Source of the DNA: Streptomyces sp. CB00455
GTDB taxonomy: Bacteria > Actinomycetota > Actinomycetes > Streptomycetales > Streptomycetaceae
DNA: 64,000 nucleotides
Assembly (NCBI RefSeq): GCF_001905445.1
Contig: NZ_LIVQ01000007.1
Location: 122,766 to 186,765 of the forward strand
Reading direction: 5' to 3'
The notes below the pieces were generated by a model. It did no database searches. It was given only the letters and a program-made list of their open reading frames with translations, and was not told the DNA's origin. Below, piece after piece: positions 33,941 to 41,927 of the stretch; the first letter of the stretch is position 1, and each line of letters opens with the position of its first letter. The position numbers and the translations under genes are program-made.

Positions 33941-35377
33941 TTACGCCCGCGCGTCGTGGCCGTCGTGGCCGTCGTGCTCGCCGTGCCCGCCATGCTCGTC
34001 GTGCCCGCCGGGTCCCTCGTGCTCCCCGCGTCCGCCGTGCTCGTCGTGGCCGCCGTGCTCGTCGTCCCCGCCGTGTTCGTCGTGGCCGCCGTGCTCACCG
34101 TGATCGCCGTGCTCACCGTGCTCGTCGTGCCCGCCGGGTCCCTCGTGCTCCCCGCGTCCGCCGTGCTCGTCGTGGCCGCCGTGTCCAGGCTTGCCGGGCA
34201 TCTCGTGACCGGGGATCCCCGGAATGCCGTGACCCGGGAAGCCCGGGGTGTGGTGACCGGGCTTGCCGGGCGGCTTGGGGTAGCCGCCTCCTGTCGTGCC
34301 ACCGAGCGTTCCACCCGTGGTCGGGCCCGCGGTGCCGCCCGTCGTGGTGCCCGCGACGGTACCGGCCGTCGAGCCGCCGAGCACGCCCCCTAGCACGCCG
34401 CCGCCCGTCGTCGAGCCGCCGAGCACGCCGCCGAGCACGCCGCCGCCCGTCGTCGCGCCGCCCAGCACGCCGCCGAGCACACCTCCCGTGGCAGTGCCGG
34501 CGGTCGTACCACCGGTCGCAGTGCCGCCCGTGGTCCCGCCCGTGGTCCCGCTCGTGGTGCCGGCGATGACACCACCCGTGACCAGACCGCCCGTGGTCGT
34601 GGTCCCGCCGGTGGTCCCGCCGGTGGTGCCTGCGGCACACGTCCCGCGGTTGATCACGTTGGTGTCCATCGTCACCGCGCCGTTACGGGCCAGCGCCCGT
34701 CCGTCGAGGTCCGCCCCCGTGGTAAGAGAGATGGAGGTCAGGGCCATGATGGTGCCGATGAAGTCGGTGTCGGTGCCGAGCGTGGCCGAACTCCCGATCT
34801 GCCAGAACACATTGCAGGGTGAGGCCCCGTTGATGAGGGAGACGCTGCTGGAGGATGCCGTCGTCAGACTCGAACCGACCTGGAAGACCCACACCGCGTT
34901 CGGGTTGTTCTGGGCGTCCAGGGTGAGGGTGCCGGTGAGTCCGAGGGTGGAGGGGGCGGTGTACACGCCCGGGACCAGCGTCAGGCCCCCGACGTCCGGG
35001 GGAAGGATCGCGTCCGAGGCCTGTCCGGCGGCGTTGTTGTAGGCCACGACCAGGTCGCTCTTGGCCTGGAGGCCCACCGGGTCGACCGGCCCCGAGTGCA
35101 GGGTGCCCATCACGGTGCCGGGCGGGAATCCGCTGATGGCAGTTCCCGGGCTCACTCCGAGGTCACCGGTGATCACCGTGGGGCCGGTATTGGTGATCTC
35201 CGAGCCGGCCAGCACGGCGAAGCTGGTGGCTGTGCCCAGGGGTACAGGCGATGCGATCGCTTCCGCGGGGGTCGGCGTCACCGCAACCACAGCCGAGGCG
35301 ATCACCGTGGCGAGAGCCGTCGCGATCCAGAGGGGCGTGGTGCGCCGTAGCGCCGCGCCGGAGATTTTCAGCGTCAT
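33941..35377 (-). CDS. Ice-binding-type (DUF3494) secreted protein with Gly/Thr and His/Asp/Glu repeat tail
   Basis: The product has 478 residues. A signal peptide (LWIATALATVIASAVVAVTP...) is followed by a DUF3494 beta-solenoid to about residue 245: LGTATSFAVLAGSEITNTGP, TVITGDLGVSPGTAISGFPP, PNAVWVFQVGSSLTTASSS and NVFWQIGSSATLGTDTDFIG. Next comes a Gly/Thr/Val repeat region with GGVLGGVLGGSTTG units, then a Pro/Gly/His stretch, then about 100 residues of HDEHGG-type repeats. DUF3494 domains bind ice or act as adhesins; the His/Asp-rich tail may chelate metals. No wall-sorting signal is seen. Confidence 0.93.
   Translation of the reverse strand: MTLKISGAALRRTTPLWIATALATVIASAVVAVTPTPAEAIASPVPLGTATSFAVLAGSEITNTGPTVITGDLGVSPGTAISGFPPGTVMGTLHSGPVDPVGLQAKSDLVVAYNNAAGQASDAILPPDVGGLTLVPGVYTAPSTLGLTGTLTLDAQNNPNAVWVFQVGSSLTTASSSSVSLINGASPCNVFWQIGSSATLGTDTDFIGTIMALTSISLTTGADLDGRALARNGAVTMDTNVINRGTCAAGTTGGTTGGTTTTGGLVTGGVIAGTTSGTTGGTTGGTATGGTTAGTATGGVLGGVLGGATTGGGVLGGVLGGSTTGGGVLGGVLGGSTAGTVAGTTTGGTAGPTTGGTLGGTTGGGYPKPPGKPGHHTPGFPGHGIPGIPGHEMPGKPGHGGHDEHGGRGEHEGPGGHDEHGEHGDHGEHGGHDEHGGDDEHGGHDEHGGRGEHEGPGGHDEHGGHGEHDGHDGHDARA
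33955..34200. repeat. Internal DNA repeats encoding the HDEHGG tail
   Basis: Within the 3' part of the DUF3494 gene, a block of about 65 bases encoding GHDEHGGRGEHEGPGGHDEHG occurs twice, near 33996-34060 and 34120-34184, among shorter repeats. Such repeats expand and contract by slippage, so tail length is likely to vary between strains. Confidence 0.8.
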
Positions 35378-35747
35378 CGAGGGGCCAACTCCTGTGAGTG
35401 GATGGTCGCGTCATCGACGGTCCCGGACACACACAGGACCGTCTTTGTCGATGGCATATTACGGAGAAACTCGCACCGGCCCGCATTCATCGGGCGGTTT
35501 CTCGAAATTCACCATTTGCGCCGACAGGAAATCATATAAAGAATTAAATGGATCCGATGAGCCTTGTGCAGTAAGTGGACATTCGTGTGGCGTCGCGGTC
35601 GGGACGGCGGGAAGGGGCGCGGCGGCGGCGGCGGAGAAACGGTTGCCCCGTCGGCGCGACACGGTACGGAGGGGGAATCCAACTACCCCTGGGGCGTGCC
35701 ATTCTGGTCATCAGAACAAGGTTTTTCGGAGCGGAGGAACGCACTCT
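35378..35747. other. Divergent promoter region, AT-rich in the middle
   Basis: These 370 bases lie between the divergent DUF3494 gene and the XRE regulator. An AT-rich patch near 35520-35560 (ATCATATAAAGAATTAAATG) is the likely core promoter zone. No gene is supported. Confidence 0.5.
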
Positions 35748-36647
35748 GTGGGCGTCGACATCAATCCCACCGTCAGCAGGCGTCGGCTGGGGTCGGAGCT
35801 ACGCCGGCTCCGGCAGGCGAGCGGTATGACAACGCAGCAAGTGGCCCAACGACTTCTGATCTCCCAGCCCAAGATCAGTCTCATGGAGAACGGCCGCCGC
35901 CTCGTCAAGCCGCGCGACGTACGAGATCTCTGCGGGCTGTACGGAATTCAGGACCGACAACTCGTCGACGACCTGATGCAGCTCGCCCGGGAATCGGGCC
36001 GGCAGGGCTGGTGGAACGCGTACGGCGACGTCCCCTACGGCGCCTACATCGGCCTGGAGGCCGAGGCCGCCACGATCCGGACCTACGAGCCCATGCTGAT
36101 CCCGGGCCTGCTGCAAACCCCCGCCTACGCCCGGGCGGTCATCGCAGGAACGATCCCTCACGCCCCCGCCGGCCAGGCCGCCATGTGCCTCACGGTACGC
36201 ATGCGGCGCCAGGACCGGCTCAATGCCCTCGACCCGCTGCGCTTATGGACCGTGCTGGACGAATCCGCTCTGCGGCGCGTCGTAGGAAGCCGGGACGTCA
36301 TGCGCGAACAGCTCGAACATCTGACCCACCTGGGCGCCCAGCCGCACATCACCGTTCAGGTCCTCCCCCACGAGGTGGGGGCCCACCCCGGTGCCTCGGG
36401 ACAGTTCACACTGCTCGAATTCGCCGACGCCACCGATGCGAGCGTGGTGTATCTGGAGAGGTTCACCAGTGACCTCTATCTGGAGAAACGTTCCGATGTG
36501 CGGCTCTACGGCGATATGTACGCCCACCTGCAGGCCCGCGCGCTGAGCCCGGACAGCACCACGCGGTTCATCACCGCAAGCATCGAGGCGTACGGCGACA
36601 CGCAATTCCCCACGTCCCACGACCCGTTGCTCCCGCCCCATCCATGA
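35748..36647 (+). CDS. XRE-family regulator with DUF5753 domain
   Basis: The product has about 299 residues with GTG at 35748 and GGAGG 10 bases upstream; the open frame extends further upstream but without coding character. The helix-turn-helix is RRRLGSELRRLRQASGMTTQ then QVAQRLLISQPKISLMENGR. The rest is DUF5753: YGAYIGLEAEAATIRTYEPM, LIPGLLQTPAYARAVIAG, RRQDRLNALDPLRLWTVLDE, GASGQFTLLEFADA and VVYLERFTSDLYLEK. This is the large Streptomyces group often found with small DUF397 proteins and developmental control. No DUF397 gene is seen next to it. Confidence 0.95.
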   Translation: MGVDINPTVSRRRLGSELRRLRQASGMTTQQVAQRLLISQPKISLMENGRRLVKPRDVRDLCGLYGIQDRQLVDDLMQLARESGRQGWWNAYGDVPYGAYIGLEAEAATIRTYEPMLIPGLLQTPAYARAVIAGTIPHAPAGQAAMCLTVRMRRQDRLNALDPLRLWTVLDESALRRVVGSRDVMREQLEHLTHLGAQPHITVQVLPHEVGAHPGASGQFTLLEFADATDASVVYLERFTSDLYLEKRSDVRLYGDMYAHLQARALSPDSTTRFITASIEAYGDTQFPTSHDPLLPPHP

Positions 36648-36832
36648 CCTGGCGGGGCGCATCCGTCAACGGCGTTCCGGTACCGGCCGTGCGGCCCGGT
36701 GTTCCGCCGCGGAGTGCACGGGCCGACATGCCGCGCATGGGCGTAATGAGCCGCTCCGACGGCTTTCCGGGCCACGGTGTGCGGAAGCGGTGACCGGCGT
36801 GGGCAGGCAGGGAGGAGGTGACACACCGCGTC

Positions 36833-38056
36833 ATGGGTGAGGAGAGCGAGAACCGGTCGGAGGGGTTCGGCGAGCGGCTGCTCGGCCTGCTGCTGGACCG
36901 GGCGCAGCTGATGCCACCGCAACTGATCGCCCCGTTGATCGCGGAGGGGGTGGCCATGATCGGTGGCCGTGATGTCTCCCTCCTGCTCCAGGATTACGCG
37001 CAGGAGCTGCTGGTGCCGCTTCGGGGTGAAAAGCTGCACGTCGGCCGGCCCGAGCCGGTGGACGACTCCCCAGCCGGCCAGGCCTTCCTGAGCGCGGACG
37101 TCGTCGAGGTGCCGCAAGAGCACGGCGTGCGGATGTACCTGCCGCTGCTGGACGGCGGCGACCAGGTGGGTGTGCTGGCCCTGACCCTCGACACCGTCAG
37201 CGACGACGACCGGCGGATGCTGCGCCGGCTGGCCGGCCTGGTCGCGGACACACTGGTCGTCAAGAACGCCTACACCGACCAGTTCTTCCAGACCCGGCGT
37301 CGGGAGGTGATGAGCGTGTCCGCGGAGATCCAGTGGGGCCTGCTGCCGCCGCTGACGATGACCGTGCCGCAGGTAGCGGTGGCCGGCACCCTGGAACCCG
37401 CCTACCGCGTTGCCGGTGACAGTTTCGACTACGCCCTCAACGACAACATCCTGCACGCGGCCGTGATCGACGCGATGGGCCACGGTCTGGACGCCGCCGC
37501 CATGGCAACCGTGGCCATCGGTGCCTACCGGCACGCCCGGCGCGTGTTCATCAGCCTGGCCGAGAAGTACGTGTTCATGGACGACGCCGTATCCCGGCAG
37601 TTCGGTCCCGACCACTTCGTCACGGCGCAGCTGATGCACGTGAACATCGCCACCGGCGAGTTGGAGCTGGTCAATGCGGGCCACCCCGCGCCCTTGCTGA
37701 TCCGCGGCGGCAAGGTCGTGCGGCAGCTGGAGAGCGCGACGACGTTGCCCGTCGGCTTCGGCGGTGAGATGCCCCAGATCAGGAAGCATCTGCTGCAGCA
37801 GGGCGACCGGGTGCTGTGCTACACCGACGGCATCATCGAGGAGTACGTCGCCGGCGGAGAGCAGTTCGGGGAGGAACGCCTCATCCGTTGCGTCAACCGC
37901 CTGGGCGCCGACCCGTCCGGTGGGATGCGGGCGGACCTGCGCCGGCTCTCCCACACGCTGAAGAGGGAACGCGGCGGACGCACGAGCGACGACGCCACCC
38001 TCTTCATGATCGAATGGCGCGGCGGCGCCGGCGACCACCTCGCGGTTCTTCGCTGA
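36833..38056 (+). CDS. SpoIIE (PP2C-type) protein phosphatase C
   Basis: ATG at 36833 follows AGGAGGTGA at 36812-36820; GTG 36818 is in frame but overlaps that ribosome site. It has about 407 residues. The sensory part (LLDRAQLMPPQLIAPLIAEG, SLLLQDYAQELLVPLRGEKL) is GAF-like. The catalytic part keeps the motifs: VAGDSFDYAL, DAMGHGLDAAAMAT, NAGHPAPLLIRGG, YTDGIIEEY and SDDATLFMIEW. An active phosphatase for a STAS partner is likely, but no STAS gene is adjacent. Confidence 0.93.
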   Translation: MGEESENRSEGFGERLLGLLLDRAQLMPPQLIAPLIAEGVAMIGGRDVSLLLQDYAQELLVPLRGEKLHVGRPEPVDDSPAGQAFLSADVVEVPQEHGVRMYLPLLDGGDQVGVLALTLDTVSDDDRRMLRRLAGLVADTLVVKNAYTDQFFQTRRREVMSVSAEIQWGLLPPLTMTVPQVAVAGTLEPAYRVAGDSFDYALNDNILHAAVIDAMGHGLDAAAMATVAIGAYRHARRVFISLAEKYVFMDDAVSRQFGPDHFVTAQLMHVNIATGELELVNAGHPAPLLIRGGKVVRQLESATTLPVGFGGEMPQIRKHLLQQGDRVLCYTDGIIEEYVAGGEQFGEERLIRCVNRLGADPSGGMRADLRRLSHTLKRERGGRTSDDATLFMIEWRGGAGDHLAVLR

Positions 38057-38066
38057 AGCCGCGACG

Positions 38067-38393
38067 TCAACAACAGGGAAACCGCGCCTGGCGGCGAGGT
38101 GCGGATACAGCCGCTCGGTACGGACACGGCCACGTTCGGCAGACCCCCTGTCCGCCGTGTTCGATCCGTTCGGGCCGGGTCTCACCCCGGACCGGCCGGT
38201 GGATGTCGTCGGCTCGCAGGCCCGCACTGTCCAAGGTGACGTCGAACAGGACTTCCTCGCCCTGGCGCAGATGGCCGTCCTTGTCACGGATCGCCAGGGC
38301 TTCTGCCTGAACGTCAGGTCCGGCGCCCTCCTGGCTGATGACACCGATGCCCCGGTCAGGGTCGAACCACTTCACGACGCCGCAGGGTGACAC
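38067..38393 (-). CDS. Divergent cold-shock-domain protein
   Basis: The product has 108 residues with GTG at 38393 and GAGAGGGG upstream. The start (GVVKWFDPDRGIGVISQEGA) is a cold-shock domain in which RNP1 KGFGFI has become RGIGVI and the DVFAHF motif has become DVQAEALAI. EEVLFDVTLDSAGLRADDIH closes the domain, followed by a 35-residue basic tail. Loss of the aromatic residues should weaken nucleic-acid stacking. Its stop is 10 bases from the phosphatase stop (convergent). Confidence 0.78.
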   Translation of the reverse strand: MSPCGVVKWFDPDRGIGVISQEGAGPDVQAEALAIRDKDGHLRQGEEVLFDVTLDSAGLRADDIHRPVRGETRPERIEHGGQGVCRTWPCPYRAAVSAPRRQARFPCC

Positions 38394-38569
38394 GCCTGCC
38401 CCTCTCCGCTCTGCTCGGATCCAGAAGGCGACACTGTCCGCCCGATGCCGACCGGTGGGGAGGGCGTGAGCGGGGGCGTGAAGCAGCGGAGCCCAGCGTG
38501 AGTGCACTCGGCAGGCGCCCGTGGCGGACCACGCGCTGGAGCGGCCCGTCCTCGTCGCCAGTGCCGGGC

Positions 38570-39175
38570 TCACGTCGCGGCCAGCAGGGGCCGCAGCCGG
38601 CCTTCCTTGAAGCGGGTGGCGAGCTCGCTCTCCTTGCGGCGCACCGCGCCGGTGGCGAGGACCGCGACGAGGGCGCCGACGGCGAACCCGATGATGACGT
38701 CGTGCGGGTAGTGCACACCCACCCACACCCGTGAGGCGGCCATCAAGGCCGCTGCCGACAGGGCGATGACGCCCAGCCGGCGCGACACGAGGAGCAGCGC
38801 GAAGGCAGAGGCCGAGGCGAGGGCGGCGTGGTTGCTGGGGAAGGACCAGTCACCGGGTGCGGGGCACGCTTCGAGGGTGAGCACGTGCAGTTGCCGGCAG
38901 GGCCGGTCCTCGCGGACGGCCAGCTTCAGCAGGGAGTCGACGCCGAAGGCGAGAACGGTGACCACGGGGGCCGCCAGCGCGGTGACCGCGGCCGGGGTGC
39001 CCGCGCGGCGGGCCTGCCACCAGGCGACGAGCATCAGCAGTGCGAACACCCCCAGCCCGTAGGCCGACCACCCGGCGATCAGACTGTCGACCCAGCCGGG
39101 GGCCCGGTGGGCGAGGCCGACGATGTCGAGATAGGCCGGGCCGTCGATCGCCGAGCCGTCGTATGCGGGATTCAT
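38570..39175 (-). CDS. PAP2-family phosphatase (membrane)
   Basis: The product has 201 residues with ATG at 39175, overlapping the preceding DedA remnant stop by one base (TGATG). The acid phosphatase motifs are KLAVREDRP (C1), PSNH (C2; usually PSGH) and SRVWVGVHYPHD (C3). Several membrane helices are present (GLGVFALLMLVAWW, VVTVLAFGVDSLLKL, IIGFAVGALVAVLA). It would dephosphorylate lipid or isoprenoid pyrophosphates at the outer face of the membrane. Confidence 0.93.
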   Translation of the reverse strand: MNPAYDGSAIDGPAYLDIVGLAHRAPGWVDSLIAGWSAYGLGVFALLMLVAWWQARRAGTPAAVTALAAPVVTVLAFGVDSLLKLAVREDRPCRQLHVLTLEACPAPGDWSFPSNHAALASASAFALLLVSRRLGVIALSAAALMAASRVWVGVHYPHDVIIGFAVGALVAVLATGAVRRKESELATRFKEGRLRPLLAAT

Positions 39176-39440
39176 CAAGGGGCCTCATTGCGGCGTGCGG
39201 CGGCCCGCCGGGAGCGGAGGAGTTCGGCTGCCGGCGGCAGCAGGGACACGGCGACGAGCAGGGCGATGATCGGCAGCAGGTAACGGTCGACATCGGGGAC
39301 GGAAGAGCCGAGGGCGTACCCGGCCAGCACCAGGGCGAAGGTCCAGAGCAGGCCACCGGCGACCTGCCAGAGGGTGAAGACCCGGGCCGGGACGTCGAGC
39401 GCCCCGGCGAGCGGGTTCAGGACCGTGCGCACCACGACCC
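39175..39440 (-). pseudogene. Truncated DedA-family membrane protein (C-terminal third)
   Basis: The frame begins at VVRTVLNPLAGALDVPARVF, which lies deep inside normal DedA proteins. It continues through TLWQVAGGLLWTFALVLAGY and ALGSSVPDVDRYLLPIIALL to the C-terminal tail. The N-terminal half, with the conserved re-entrant loop, is missing. Upstream of about 39440 the DNA instead encodes the start of an M56-type protein on the other strand, so the junction is a deletion scar. Confidence 0.8.
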
Positions 39441-39446
39441 CTGCTG

Positions 39447-39999
39447 ATGCCGTTCACGGCGCCGGCGCTCGCGCGGTGGGCCGCTCCACGCCTGCGACCC
39501 GCGGCCGCGATGTGGGCACTGACCGCCACGGCATGTGTGCTGGCAGGCGGCTGGCTGGCAGCACTCGGCGCCCTCCTCCTCGCCGGCACACTCACCGTGT
39601 CCCCCCTGGCACGCCTCCGAGCTCGCCGCCCGCTGCCATCCCGCCATGAGCGGACTGCGCGACGCCATCGGGCTGGCCGTCGAGCGCGTCGCCGACGAAG
39701 CCGCCGCGACGGTGGTCGGCGACCGCAACCTGACAGCACGGGCCATCGGTCGCGCGGCCCTCGCCGGGAACGCCGGCGTGTCCGCCCGTCCTTCCTTCAC
39801 CGCGGGAGCCGCGGGCGGCCCCGTACCGCAACGCGTCAAAGCCCTGCTCCAGCCGGCGGCCACCCACCACGGCCTGGCCCTCGCGGTGGCCTGCCTGCTG
39901 CTCGCCTGCTCGGCCGCGACGGGTGCGGGAGCCGCCACCGGGCTCGTGAGCCTGCACCACGACGTGGAGATCGCGCAGGGTGAAGGGCAGGACGGCTGA
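39447..39999 (+). pseudogene. Remnant of an M56-family (BlaR1-like) membrane peptidase
   Basis: The first 50 residues in one frame (MPFTAPALARWAAPRLRPAA then AMWALTATACVLAGGWLAAL) match the usual N-terminal membrane part. After about 39640 the coding sense moves to another frame, giving the C-terminal part: GLRDAIGLAVERVADEAAAT, NLTARAIGRAALAGNAGV, GGPVPQRVKALLQPA and LALAVACLLLACSAATG. The region that should hold the HExxH zinc motif is absent. The gene is therefore internally deleted and frame-disrupted, and it faces the truncated DedA gene. Confidence 0.8.
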
Positions 40000-40059
40000 C
40001 CGGCGCGGGTGGCAGCGAGTCCGGGGCCCCGGTTCCCGCACCCCGCGCACCGTTGTGGA

Positions 40060-40099
40060 TTCACGGGTTCACGGCTTCACGGCTTCAGGGCTTCACGGG
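40060..40099. repeat. Octamer tandem repeat (TTCACGGS)
   Basis: Five consecutive 8-base units (TTCACGGG, TTCACGGC, TTCACGGC, TTCAGGGC, TTCACGGG) overlap the 3' end and stop codon of the methyltransferase gene. Slippage here would alter its last residues. Confidence 0.88.
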
Positions 40100-41007
40100 T
40101 TCGGCGTCAGACCGGCCGGCGGGAATGCCGTCGTGTCGTGTGGCGGGCGTGACAGGTGCAGCACGGTGTGGAAGTAGCCGTCGGTCTCCTTGCCGTGCGG
40201 GTCATGGCCGGCCGCGGTCACCGCTTGGACGGCGTAGCGCTGTTCGTCGGCGTCCGTGAAGCGTCGTTGCCGGAACGTGCGCGTGGTGGCCGTCTCGGTG
40301 ACCAGGCCGTTTGAAGCCAGGCATGCGGCGATCGGTTCGTAGGAGGTGGTGCGCAGCACCAGGGCCGCGACCCACACCGGCCCCTCGGCGCATGTCAGGA
40401 TCGGCTGGAAGGTACGGGGGGACAGGAAGGTGGCCCCTCCGGTGATCGTGATCAGGCGGACGTGCTCCGCGGCGCGGAGCAGCGAGGCGGAGGGCGCCGC
40501 GGCTTCGAGGTTCTCGGCGAAGCCCTGCTCCAACAGGCCGACCTCGCACGCGTAGGAGATGGCGTTCACGGCCATGTCCAGTCCGAGCACCCGGGCCGGG
40601 TCACGGCGCCGTCGAGCCGCGTAATAACTGCGGTCCCATTCGATCAGGTCGGCCGTGGTGAGGGCGGTGGCCTGCGGCGAGGTGTAGTGGGCGTAGAGGT
40701 CGTCCAGCGTCACCTCATGGTTGAGGAGGGCGGCATTGATGCCGTAGGAGCAGCAGATGTCCAGTACGGTCACCGGTTCCCCCGCGCGGGCTGTCGGTGT
40801 GAGGGCCGCAACCGCCCGCCGGAAGACGCTCTGTCCGTGATGAGGTGCCTGGTAGTCCAGTGCGCCCAGTGCCCGGAAGTAGCCCCGGGGATCCGGCTGA
40901 TCGTAGATGTCGTCGAATGGTGTCATGCCGCCCGGGAGGGGCGCCTGCGGCGCCGCCGAGCCGCCCGCGGCGATGTCCCCGGATTCCCTGTTCGGCATAC
41001 CGCTCAT
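40093..41007 (-). CDS. SAM-dependent methyltransferase-like protein
   Basis: ATG at 41007 has GAGGGGAA upstream, giving 304 residues; an in-frame ATG at 41188 ([11 protein letters not shown]) would add 60 residues. [20 protein letters not shown] is a nucleotide-binding motif I region (DxxCxYG variant). [20 protein letters not shown] and [20 protein letters not shown] suit a Rossmann methyltransferase core, and [11 protein letters not shown] closes it. The substrate is unknown. The gene is divergent from the coupled membrane/XRE/dehydrogenase operon. Confidence 0.8.
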   Translation of the reverse strand: MSGMPNRESGDIAAGGSAAPQAPLPGGMTPFDDIYDQPDPRGYFRALGALDYQAPHHGQSVFRRAVAALTPTARAGEPVTVLDICCSYGINAALLNHEVTLDDLYAHYTSPQATALTTADLIEWDRSYYAARRRRDPARVLGLDMAVNAISYACEVGLLEQGFAENLEAAAPSASLLRAAEHVRLITITGGATFLSPRTFQPILTCAEGPVWVAALVLRTTSYEPIAACLASNGLVTETATTRTFRQRRFTDADEQRYAVQAVTAAGHDPHGKETDGYFHTVLHLSRPPHDTTAFPPAGLTPNP

Positions 41008-41180
41008 GGTTGTTCCCCTCGGGGTTCGGGTCCGCTTCCCGACCAGAGTCGGCAGCCCCCGGGGAGTACGGAAGAAGGCGGGGGAGAAACCAGCCACGCG
41101 GCGCAGGACGCCGGCGGCGACGGGAGGCCTCGTCACCACGACGCGATCTTCGTCCGGGGCGGCTGGGAAGTCGAGAATGT

Positions 41181-41232
41181 TTGACATCGTGTCGTCTCTG
41201 CTTGACACTCCAGATGTCTGGTTTTCTTGACA
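41181..41232 (+). promoter_or_regulatory. Three TTGACA repeats and a CCAGA-TG-TCTGG palindrome
   Basis: TTGACA occurs at 41181, 41202 and 41227 and the palindrome at 41210-41221, all directly upstream of the GTG at 41245. They may be -35 elements, an operator for the XRE protein encoded in this operon, or both. Confidence 0.6.
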
Positions 41233-41244
41233 CGAGGAGCGGGA

Positions 41245-41673
41245 GTGGCAGTCGAAGAGAAACGCGCCTGGAGCATGCTGATGATCGCGGCAGGCTCGTA
41301 CGCGGTGTACCTGTGCGTGGTCCTGGGGCGCCCCGCCGCGGTCCCGCTGTCCCGTACGCCCTACGCCGGAGCCCTGCTGTGGACGGTCGGGCTGTCCGTC
41401 GTCGCGTCGATCGCCGCGCACACCGCGATCGCCGCCTTCACACCGCGCGAGGCGACCGCGAAGGACCAGCGGGACCGGGAGATCCACCGCTTCGGCGAGT
41501 ACGTGGGACAGTCGTTCGTCGTCGTCGGCGGGATCGCCGGCCTGGTCCTGGCGATGGCCGGGGCCGCGCCCTTCTGGATCGCCAACGCCATCTTCCTCGC
41601 CTTCGTCCTGTCGTCGGTGCTCGGCTCGGCGGTCAAGATCGTCTCCTACCGGTTCGGTTTCCACCCGTGGTGA
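41245..41673 (+). CDS. Four-helix membrane protein
   Basis: GTG at 41245 with GAGGAG upstream gives 142 residues. Four hydrophobic segments are evident ([80 protein letters not shown]) with a charged loop [15 protein letters not shown]. This resembles small actinobacterial membrane proteins paired with a one-domain XRE regulator. The stop overlaps the next start by GTGA. Function unknown. Confidence 0.85.
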   Translation: MAVEEKRAWSMLMIAAGSYAVYLCVVLGRPAAVPLSRTPYAGALLWTVGLSVVASIAAHTAIAAFTPREATAKDQRDREIHRFGEYVGQSFVVVGGIAGLVLAMAGAAPFWIANAIFLAFVLSSVLGSAVKIVSYRFGFHPW

Positions 41674-41927
41674 AGGCGACGAGGGTCACCAACACCATCC
41701 GGGCCCAGCGGTTCGCCCACGGCGAGATGACCCAGGCAGAACTCGCCCGCCGCATCGGCGTCAGCCGCCAGACGGTGATCGCCATCGAACAGGGCCGCTA
41801 CTCACCGTCGTTGGAGATGGCCTTCCAGATCGCCCAGGCGTTCGGGGTTCCCCTGGAAAGCGTCTTCCGGTACGCGGCGCACCCCACCAGCCCGGCCGGA
41901 ACCGGCAACGAGGGAGACACTCCGTGA
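41670..41927 (+). CDS. Small XRE-family helix-turn-helix regulator
   Basis: GTG at 41670 overlaps the preceding stop by four bases, giving 85 residues. The whole protein is one helix-turn-helix domain: [40 protein letters not shown] and [19 protein letters not shown]. Such proteins typically repress their own operon, here with the membrane protein before it and the dehydrogenase after it. It is a candidate ligand for the TTGACA/palindrome array. Confidence 0.93.
   Translation: MKATRVTNTIRAQRFAHGEMTQAELARRIGVSRQTVIAIEQGRYSPSLEMAFQIAQAFGVPLESVFRYAAHPTSPAGTGNEGDTP

Noticed and set aside
35061-35747. Upstream extension of the XRE/DUF5753 gene
   Set aside because: Open but overlapping the divergent DUF3494 gene and without coding character. 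GTG 35748 has a good ribosome site and starts the family N-terminus.
41008-41188. N-terminal extension of the methyltransferase ([11 protein letters not shown]...)
   Set aside because: In frame, but it lacks a good ribosome site and the inner ATG at 41007 has GAGGGGAA. Kept only as an alternative start.
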